Assembly: GCA_017545095.1 (NCBI GenBank)
Contig: JAFYCU010000060.1
Coordinates: 1-5,284, forward strand
DNA from: Muribaculaceae bacterium
Lineage (GTDB): Bacteria; Bacteroidota; Bacteroidia; Bacteroidales; Muribaculaceae
Length of the DNA: 5,284 nt
Direction of reading: 5' to 3'
This document shows positions 1 through 5,284 of this stretch, in pieces. The position numbers were made by a program, and so were the translations under genes. The notes below the pieces were generated by a model. That model was not told where the DNA came from, did not search any database, and saw only the letters and a program-made list of their open reading frames with translations. How positions within the stretch are numbered: position 1 is the stretch's first letter; each line of letters begins with the position of its first letter.

Positions 1-1817
1 CCGAGGTGCCCGATGCCTCCTGCGGCCGAGTAGGCGTGTTGAGCCAGATGTCCACACCGGTGAGCATGCGCTTCGACACAATCATGTCGTAGTTCTCGAG
101 GAAGATAATCTTGCCCTGGAACTGCGGCATTTTCGAGATTTCGATGATGCGTTTGATCAAGTCCTGTCCTGCGCCGTCGGCGGGATGAGCCTTGCCGGCA
201 TAGATGAACTGCACGGGATAGCGCTCATTGTTCACAATCTTGGAGAGGCGTTCCAGGTCGCTGAATAGCAGGTAGGCACGCTTGTAGGTGGCAAAGCGGC
301 GCGCGAAGCCGATGAGCAGCGCATTGGGGTTGATTTTGTCGACAATCGACATGATGCGCGAGGGGTCGCCCTGGTTCTTAAGCCAGTTGGCCGTGAAGTC
401 ACGCTTAACGTAATTGATAAACTTGTTCTTCAGCCGCATGCGCAGTTCCCAGATTTTCTCATCGGGCACATAGAAGATAGGCGACCAGGTTTTTTCCAGC
501 TCCTGACTCTCGAGATAGTCGGGACCGAAAGTGTCGGCATAAAACTCCTTCCACTCGCTGGCAGCCCATGTGGGCATGTGCACACCATTGGTGACATAGC
601 TCACGTGCGACTCCTCGGGTGCGTAGCCTTTCCACACGCCCTGGAACATGCGCTTCGACACCTCGCCGTGGAGCCAACTCACGCCGTTGGACTCCTGTGT
701 GGTATTGAGTGCGAACACGCTCATCGAGAAGCGCTCGTTGCTGTCGGGGTTCTCGCGGCCCATGTTCATCAGTTCGGGCCAGGTGATACCCAGCTTGGCG
801 GGGAACTCGCCCATATACTTGCCAAAGAGACCCTCATCGAAATAGTCGTGTCCGGCCGGCACCGGGGTGTGCACGGTGTAGAGACTTGACGCACGCACCA
901 CCTCTAAGGCCTCGTTGAACGACAGCCCCTCGTCCTGCACATAGTCCACGAGTCGCTGCAGGTTGAGCAGCGCTGCATGACCCTCGTTGCAGTGATAAAT
1001 ATCGTGCTTGATGCCCAGTCGCTTGAGCAGCAGCACACCGCCAATGCCGAGCATATACTCCTGCTTGATACGGTTCTCCCAGTCGCCTCCATAGAGTTTG
1101 TGCGTGATTTGGCGGTCATAGTCGCTGTTCTGGTCCAGGTCGGTGTCAAGCAAATAGAGCTTCATGCGCCCTACATTCACACGCCAGATGTTGGCAAAGA
1201 TGATGCGTCCGGGATAAGGCACCTCGAGCACCATCTGGTGTCCGTGGTCATCGAGCACCGGCTCGATGGGCAGCTGGTTGAAGTTTTGCGGCTCATAGTT
1301 GGCGATTTGCTGACCGTCCATCGAGAGAGTCTGCGTGAAGTAACCGTAGCGGTAAAGGAAACCGACGGCGGTCATATCAACACGTCGATCGCTGGCTTCC
1401 TTGATGTAGTCACCGGCCAGAATGCCCAAACCACCCGAATAAATCTTCAGCGCATTGCACAGTCCGTATTCCATGCTGAAATACGACACCGAGGGGATGT
1501 CGGTGCGCATGGGCTGGCTCATGTATTGCTCGAAATGTTCATAAACGGTGTCGATACGGCGCATCATGGCCTCGTCGGCCACGATTTCGTCGAATCGCGA
1601 AGCTTTCATCTTTTGGAGCAACATCACAGGGTTTTCGCCCGTGGCTCGCCATAGGTCGCGGTCCAAATCGTGGAACAGGGATTTGCCCTCGCTGTTCCAT
1701 ACCCACCACAGGTTTTTCGACAGCTCTTCGAGTTTCTGGAGCTTGCCAGGCAGCTGCGAATGAACGGTGAGGTTGCGCCACACTGGCGCGTTGGTGTTGT
1801 TTACTTTGAGTTTCATA
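1..1817 (-). CDS. glgP: Alpha-glucan (glycogen/maltodextrin) phosphorylase, GT35 short type with DUF3417; 3' end outside window; apparent frameshift at codon 6
   Basis: Cytoplasmic PLP enzyme that removes glucose-1-phosphate from alpha-1,4-glucans by phosphorolysis. Numbering assumes one A is removed at the A4 run 1800-1803. An N-terminal DUF3417-like segment (LWWVWN, ~36-41) precedes SYFSMEYG (111-118), the GGLGILAGD nucleotide-fold loop (128-136), NEGHAAL (His280), [10 protein letters not shown] (His316, equivalent to the catalytic-loop His of rabbit phosphorylase), [12 protein letters not shown] (Lys512), YAGKAHPAD (Lys542), FLENY (Glu574) and [13 protein letters not shown] at the edge. 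The PLP lysine is expected three codons further on. About 605 of the ~850 residues usual for the family are present. The ATG at 1817 reads MKLKV, then leaves frame. The body frame meets TAA at 1804-1802, and its first usable starts are GTG at 1783 (loses 11 residues) and ATG at 1624. Starting at ATG 1817 without correction gives a 92-residue product. It lies 12 nt after the synthase, probably cotranscribed. Family assignment is firm; intactness is not. Confidence 0.93.
1800..1803 (-). other. Apparent +1 base insertion (A4 run) in glgP codon 6
   Basis: The minus strand reads ATG AAA CTC AAA GTA AAA CAA CAC from 1817, giving MKLKVKQH and an out-of-frame run that stops at 1539. Removing one A gives [18 protein letters not shown], which joins directly to the phosphorylase body and fits the N-terminal pattern expected for Bacteroidales members of this family. 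All downstream phosphorylase motifs (His316 at 871, Lys512 at 283, last full codon at 4-2) share one frame, so this is the only shift in the gene part present. A4 is too short for efficient transcriptional slippage. Confidence 0.85.
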
Positions 1818-1829
1818 TCATAGGGAAAA

Positions 1830-3560
1830 TTATTGACTTATTTCGACTCTGCGGCATCGTGATTCGCATTCATTTTTCACGTCGAGCGCTTGCTGATAGG
1901 CATCGAGGTAATACTGCATGAAAAATTTCCAGCTCGCCTTTGCCGCTGTGGCGTGGGCCTTGCGTCGCAGCACGGCAATGCGGCGTGGGTCGTGGTCGAG
2001 AAAAGCCACGATGCGCTCCGACAGCGCATATACCGTGTTGTGATAGTTGGCGTCGTTGCGGCATATCACACTCACCCCGGTGTCGCCAGGCTTTGAACCG
2101 AAGTTGCCAAGCACCCACTGGCCAAATCCCGCCAGCGTGGTGGTCACCGTGGGCACGCTGAATGCCACGCTCTCGAGCGGGGTGTAGCCCCACGGCTCGT
2201 AGTAGCTGGGAAACACGGTGAGGTCCACACCGCACAGCACATCGTAGTAAAGCAAATCGAACACGCCGTCATCACCATTGAGATAGCATGGCACATATAT
2301 TATATGGAGCAAGTCGTCGGGGATGTTGGCGAAGTTCAAGGCACGCATCTTGGCAAAAATCGCATCATCGTAGCCTGGATGCAACTCGTGGGTGAGCTGC
2401 GGCACCGGCAGGCCAGTGAGTTGTCCCGTCTTCATCGCATTCACCACGTCGGCCCTCGGCCCATCACACCACGACGGCACCAGCACAAAGGCCAGCACAC
2501 GCTTGGCGTGGTCGCGCTGCGCCAGCGTGGTGCGGGTCACATTCAAGGCATCGAGATAGGCATCAATGCCCTTGTTGCGCATCTCTTGTCGACCCGAAGT
2601 GGCCACAATCAGCGTGTCGGGGTCATATTCCGTGCCCGTGAGTGCCTTGGCAGCCGCCAGCAGCCGCTGACGGGCGATTTCGCGTTTGTCATTATATGCC
2701 TCGCCCTTCGGCACAAAATCGGCCTCGAATCCGTTGGGCGTTACCAGCGGTCGGCGTTCAAGCAACTGCTCGCACTCGCGTGCCGTGACCTCGCTCACTG
2801 TGGTGAACGCATCGGCGGCATGAGCGGCGCATTTTTCGAGCGAATGCTTCGACTCCATGTTCAGCTCGCGGGCCATCTGGTCGCCATTGTAGCCCGTCAT
2901 ATAGTCGTAGAGGGGTTTGCCATTGCCACAGATGCTGCGGCCGATGCTCGTGGCGTGGGTGGTGAACACCGTAGCCACCTGCGGCAGGTGCGACTTCACA
3001 TAGAGCAGACCCATGCCTGTGGTCCACTCATCGAAGTGCGCCACCACACGCCCGGCATCGGCACCCAGCCATGCCACAATGCTCTCGACAACCATCGCCG
3101 AGGCCCAGCCAAACATGCAGGCCTCGTCATAGTCGCCATAGGCATGGAGCGAATCCACCCCGAAATGGTTCCACATCACCCGGTAAAAGTCGTTCTTGAG
3201 CGCGAAGAGCGATTTGAAATCCACAAGCACCGCGATGGGAGCACCCGGCACGCGCCAACGCCCCACCCTGACAGAAACGCCATGCGGCAGCACCGCTTGC
3301 ATGGCCCAATCGTCGAGCGGCGTCTTAACCGCTTTCCGCTTAACCGATGCAGACACGTTGCACTCAGTGCTTTGCGCATTGCGAGTGGAACACTGAAAAA
3401 ACGGTGATTCATTATCGGCCGACCACAAGTCGGGACCGATAAACACCACATGGTCCTTGAACAGACGCTGAAGCGTGCGTGCCTTGGTCGACAGCACCGC
3501 ATAGATGCCGCCAACACGGTTGCACACTTCCCAACTTGTTTCGAATATATAGTCCAGCAT
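1830..3560 (-). CDS. Glycogen synthase, eukaryotic-like (GYS/GT3-type) glycosyltransferase
   Basis: Complete 576-residue GT-B retaining glycosyltransferase that should add glucose from a nucleotide-sugar to the non-reducing ends of alpha-1,4-glucan in the cytoplasm. It resembles animal and yeast glycogen synthase more than E. coli GlgA. Visible motifs: [19 protein letters not shown] (9-27, the K-x-G-G loop with Arg15 in place of Lys), HFDEW (175-179), [10 protein letters not shown] (199-208), FTTVSEVTA (252-260), VTPNGF (273-278), [10 protein letters not shown] (322-331, basic Arg324/Lys330) and [15 protein letters not shown], which contains the E-x7-E pair Glu455/Glu463. I chose ATG 3560 because family members begin just before [16 protein letters not shown] two codons upstream (3566) is the only alternative before an in-frame TAA. 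There is no Shine-Dalgarno. The phosphorylase follows after 12 nt. Donor sugar (ADP- or UDP-glucose) cannot be read from the sequence; Bacteroidales annotation often calls this gene glycogen/starch synthase. Confidence 0.95.
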   Translation of the reverse strand: MLDYIFETSWEVCNRVGGIYAVLSTKARTLQRLFKDHVVFIGPDLWSADNESPFFQCSTRNAQSTECNVSASVKRKAVKTPLDDWAMQAVLPHGVSVRVGRWRVPGAPIAVLVDFKSLFALKNDFYRVMWNHFGVDSLHAYGDYDEACMFGWASAMVVESIVAWLGADAGRVVAHFDEWTTGMGLLYVKSHLPQVATVFTTHATSIGRSICGNGKPLYDYMTGYNGDQMARELNMESKHSLEKCAAHAADAFTTVSEVTARECEQLLERRPLVTPNGFEADFVPKGEAYNDKREIARQRLLAAAKALTGTEYDPDTLIVATSGRQEMRNKGIDAYLDALNVTRTTLAQRDHAKRVLAFVLVPSWCDGPRADVVNAMKTGQLTGLPVPQLTHELHPGYDDAIFAKMRALNFANIPDDLLHIIYVPCYLNGDDGVFDLLYYDVLCGVDLTVFPSYYEPWGYTPLESVAFSVPTVTTTLAGFGQWVLGNFGSKPGDTGVSVICRNDANYHNTVYALSERIVAFLDHDPRRIAVLRRKAHATAAKASWKFFMQYYLDAYQQALDVKNECESRCRRVEISQ

Positions 3561-3570
3561 AATCAAGCTG

Positions 3571-3601
3571 CAAAATTACAAATAATTCTGCATTGCTCAA
3601 A
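3571..3601 (-). promoter_or_regulatory. Bacteroidetes-type promoter for the glycogen synthase-phosphorylase pair
   Basis: On the minus strand TTTG (3601-3598), a 19-nt spacer and TAATTTTG (3578-3571) match the Bacteroidetes sigma-ABfr consensus TTTG-N19-21-TAnnTTTG at every fixed base. Transcription would begin at roughly 3563-3567, only a few nucleotides before ATG 3560, so the transcript would be nearly leaderless. This is seen as a sequence match only. Confidence 0.6.
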
Positions 3602-3675
3602 ATGGCCGACATCGTTACCTGCTAATCACGAAGAAGCTACATGTTAGTCAACACACTCACTTTCAATATTTTAAC

Positions 3676-3708
3676 CCAAGATACAGAATCTCAGTATTTT
3701 ACATCAAA
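3676..3708 (-). promoter_or_regulatory. Weaker candidate upstream promoter
   Basis: TTTG (3708-3705), a 21-nt spacer and TATCTTGG (3683-3676) match the same Bacteroidetes consensus with one mismatch (TTGG for TTTG). It would give the synthase an untranslated leader of about 110 nt, which would fit ordinary initiation better than the promoter at 3571-3601. In AT-rich DNA a chance match of this quality is plausible. Confidence 0.25.
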
Positions 3709-3722
3709 TAACTATTACATCA
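3699..3722. repeat. Short direct repeat TTACATCA x2
   Basis: TTACATCA occurs at 3699-3706 and 3715-3722, 16 nt apart start to start, in the AT-rich strip just left of the composition break. It is short enough to be chance, but the two copies sit close to the break. Confidence 0.4.
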
Positions 3723-3730
3723 CATTGTGA
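3720..3730. repeat. Perfect 5-bp inverted repeat TCACA-T-TGTGA
   Basis: TCACA (3720-3724) and TGTGA (3726-3730) are exact reverse complements around one central T. The flanking bases do not extend the symmetry. It overlaps the second TTACATCA copy and ends with the TGA that closes the plus-strand frame upstream of the polyvalent-protein ORF. It could be a small operator or chance. Confidence 0.35.
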
Positions 3731-3799
3731 ATCAATCGCTTAACAGAAAATGCAAACGATTACGACCACTTCGCCCAGCGCGACGGCCTCACACGCCCC

Positions 3800-5284
3800 A
3801 TGCCCGGAGAACCCGAACCCGAGCCAGCCACGACACCCGAGCAAAAGGTGGAGCCACGACCCACCGAACCCGAACCAGTGCCCGCACCCAAGCCGCAGGA
3901 CAATCCGTCCGCAGGTCTTGACGCACCGCGTCAAGAAGAAACCCCCGCACCCAAACCCGAACCCCAACCCGAGCAAAAGCCGAATCCAGCGACTCCCGAA
4001 CCAAAGCCGGAGCAACCCGCTCCCGACATGGCACGCGACAACCCCGCCGATGCGCGGCAGCGAGGATTCCGCGTCACCAACGGACACATCGTCGACCGAC
4101 AAGACAAACTGTCAGGCGTACAGGGGACTCCCACCACAACCATGTTCGGCAGCAAGCAGGGCGACACCGTCCCAACAACGCCCACCGTCATCGAGGCCGT
4201 CGCTCTACAGCCAAGCCACATCGCCGGGCAGCGCAACCCCAGGCACTTCCTCGACGAGGCGCAACCCAAGGAACGCAACGACCAGGCATCGGCAGCAGCC
4301 GTCGAGCAGATGGCCGCACACATGCGACCCGAACAAATCACCGACTCCGCTACAGCCTACACCGGCGCACTAGTCACCAACGCACGCGGTGAGGTCATCC
4401 AAGGCAACAACCGAGCAGCCGCACTCCGCACCATGTGGGGCGAGCATCCCGAACAGGCCGAAGCCTACAAGCAGTTCCTCATCGACAACGCCGAACGACT
4501 CGGGCTCGACCCCGAAGCCATCAGGCGAATGAGGCAACCAGTCCTCGTCAACGTAGCCGACGTGGACGATGCACGAGCCATACAGCTCGGCAACCTCACA
4601 GCCGCCGACACCGAGAGCGGTGGACATGAGCGCATTCGACCCGAAAACACCGTGCCAAGAATGGGCAACGACATGGAAACGTTCGCTCGCATGCTCCTCG
4701 ACTCCGCTGCCGAAGACGATATGACCATCAGCGAACTCATACGCAAAAACGGACTCGACACCCTCAAATGGCTCAACCGCAAAGGCTACATCACCACCAC
4801 GCAGTACCAAAGCGCGTTCGACAGCCGGGGCAACCTCACCGACGATGCGCGGCAAGACCTCAACGCCATGCTCGCGCAGGCCATCTTCAAGGACGGAGGC
4901 ACACTGCTGCCCGAACAGTTCCGCAGACTGCCCGTCAAGGCACAACGCGCACTGCTCGCAACCATGTGGCGCGACACCACTACGCCATCCTCGCACAAGG
5001 TGACCCCGACCGTTCAGCAGGCCATCGCGGCTTTCGACGAAATCGGGCAGCACAGCGAGGACTTCGACAAAGCCAAGAACGTCAAGCAGGCTCTGCAGGC
5101 AGCGGCTCTATGGGCAAAAGCCACCGAGATGGACTGGGCAACAGGCAACAGCCAGCGGCACGGCGACATCTTCCCCAGCGAGGCCATACAGCTCGCCGCT
5201 CTGTTCAAAGGACTCACACAGCGCGAGCAGCAGACACTTATCAACGACATCATCGACCGCGTGCAGGGGAACCCGACAAAGGGC
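3800..5284 (+). CDS. Polyvalent mobile-element protein with ddrB-like ParB-superfamily domain; 5' end probably missing, 3' end outside window
   Basis: The frame is open from 3731 to the right edge. ATG 3800 is its only ATG/GTG/TTG before the domains, but it has no ribosome binding site, and residues before it (NDYDHFAQRDGLTRP, from 3755) already read like protein, so the true N-terminus is probably lost. From Met1 at 3800: a Pro/Glu-rich linker (~2-77), GFRVTNGHIVDRQ (~88-100), then a ddrB-like ParB-superfamily domain with SHIAGQRNPRHFLDEAQPK (~138-156), ARGEVIQGNNRAAALR (195-210, GNNR at 202-205) and VLVNVADVDDARAIQLGN (~249-266), then an Ala/Gln/Leu-rich helical region to residue 495. This domain is known from phage P1 DdrB-type antirestriction proteins and from large phage or conjugative-element polyvalent proteins, which often carry helicase or methylase modules further on. 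Leucine is mainly CTC, with no TTA/TTG, unlike glgP. The exact role is inferred. Confidence 0.75.
   Translation, partial: MPGEPEPEPATTPEQKVEPRPTEPEPVPAPKPQDNPSAGLDAPRQEETPAPKPEPQPEQKPNPATPEPKPEQPAPDMARDNPADARQRGFRVTNGHIVDRQDKLSGVQGTPTTTMFGSKQGDTVPTTPTVIEAVALQPSHIAGQRNPRHFLDEAQPKERNDQASAAAVEQMAAHMRPEQITDSATAYTGALVTNARGEVIQGNNRAAALRTMWGEHPEQAEAYKQFLIDNAERLGLDPEAIRRMRQPVLVNVADVDDARAIQLGNLTAADTESGGHERIRPENTVPRMGNDMETFARMLLDSAAEDDMTISELIRKNGLDTLKWLNRKGYITTTQYQSAFDSRGNLTDDARQDLNAMLAQAIFKDGGTLLPEQFRRLPVKAQRALLATMWRDTTTPSSHKVTPTVQQAIAAFDEIGQHSEDFDKAKNVKQALQAAALWAKATEMDWATGNSQRHGDIFPSEAIQLAALFKGLTQREQQTLINDIIDRVQGNPTKG
3803..4030 (+). repeat. Proline/glutamate/lysine-rich low-complexity linker (coding)
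   Basis: In the plus-strand frame this stretch encodes irregular repeats of Pro-Glu-Pro, Pro-Lys-Pro and Pro-Glu-Gln-Lys units (for example GEPEPEPA, EPEPVPAPKP, PKPEPQPEQKP, EPKPEQPAPD). Such linkers are common between globular modules of polyvalent proteins. The C-rich DNA also leaves the other two plus frames and the minus strand open, which creates several long spurious ORFs here. Confidence 0.7.
3916..3936 (+). other. Perfect 9-bp hairpin inside the Pro-rich linker
   Basis: TCTTGACGC (3916-3924), loop ACC, GCGTCAAGA (3928-3936) form a perfect 9-bp stem. It lies within coding sequence (LDAPRQE) and interrupts the proline repeats. No T-run follows, so it is not a typical intrinsic terminator. 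Confidence 0.5.

Larger units (their letters stand above)
3561..3745. other. AT-rich intergenic region ending at a sharp composition break
   Basis: No gene is supported here. By hand count, 3661-3720 contains 14 G/C in 60, while 3781-3840 contains 43 in 60. The left part carries the synthase promoter and the right part carries short direct and inverted repeats. The change falls between about 3740 and 3755: the TTA leucine codon at 3740 is the last one in the plus-strand frame, which uses no TTA or TTG afterwards. I see no plus-strand promoter or ribosome binding site serving the gene to the right. Confidence 0.7.

Noticed and set aside
977..1654. 225-codon plus-strand ORF antisense to the phosphorylase
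   Set aside because: The opposite strand encodes conserved phosphorylase motifs throughout. The antisense product has no recognisable features.
2304..3407. 367-codon plus-strand ORF antisense to the glycogen synthase
   Set aside because: It is an exact antisense shadow of a well-supported gene. Its His/Arg/Gly-rich sequence shows no domain motif and is explained by codon bias on the opposite strand.
3720..3730. CRP-like site
   Set aside because: The arms are in the reverse order (TCACA then TGTGA) with a 1-nt spacer, unlike the TGTGA-N6-TCACA arrangement of CRP sites.
3749..3763. ATGCAAACGATTACG resembles a catabolite/LacI-family operator
   Set aside because: It matches the Firmicutes cre pattern except at the last base, but it lies inside protein-like coding sequence (NANDYD) and the context is Bacteroidota, where CcpA/cre control is not expected.
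3916..3940. Intrinsic terminator
   Set aside because: The perfect stem has no following T-run on either strand and lies within an open coding frame.
3750..4373. Plus-strand ORF starting at ATG 3750 with Pro/Ser/Arg/Thr-rich product, and minus-strand ORFs over 3740-4341
   Set aside because: These are frames opened by the C-rich proline-repeat DNA. Only the frame through 4322 continues into a recognisable ParB-type domain and stays open to the edge.
4370..5053. 227-codon minus-strand ORF opposite the polyvalent protein
   Set aside because: It is antisense to the ddrB-like ParB domain and helical region and shows no family motif of its own.

Overview
The left two thirds of the window come from a Bacteroidota genome, most likely a gut Bacteroidales (family-level placement is not possible from this alone). 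The reasons are a eukaryotic-like (GYS-type) glycogen synthase directly followed by a DUF3417-containing short-type alpha-glucan phosphorylase, the lack of Shine-Dalgarno sequences, and an upstream match to the Bacteroidetes promoter consensus TTTG-N19-TAnnTTTG.

Layout. Positions 1-1817 (minus strand) hold the first ~605 codons of an alpha-glucan phosphorylase whose 3' end lies off the left edge, three codons before the expected PLP lysine. Positions 1830-3560 (minus) hold a complete glycogen synthase. The pair is transcribed leftward with 12 nt between them and looks like an operon: the synthase extends alpha-1,4-glucan chains and the phosphorylase releases glucose-1-phosphate from them. The phosphorylase carries an apparent one-base insertion in its sixth codon (an A4 run where the reading frame needs A3), which separates the natural ATG from the body of the gene.

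Positions 3561-~3745 are an AT-rich intergenic stretch with the synthase promoter and some short repeats. At about 3740-3755 the composition changes abruptly, from 14 G/C in the 60 bases 3661-3720 to 43 G/C in the 60 bases 3781-3840. From there to the right edge a single plus-strand frame is open (3731-5284, no stop). It encodes a proline/glutamate-rich linker, then a ddrB-like ParB-superfamily domain (GNNR motif), then a helical region. This is the type of module found in the large 'polyvalent' proteins of phages and conjugative elements. The frame is missing from a list of closed ORFs because it runs off the edge, and it has no convincing start. It therefore looks like a 5'-truncated mobile-element gene joined to the glycogen locus, either by real integration or rearrangement or by an assembly chimera. 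The sequence alone cannot decide which.

The two points most worth following are the junction with its headless polyvalent protein and the phosphorylase frameshift. No RNA gene, CRISPR array, transposase or complete mobile element is visible.
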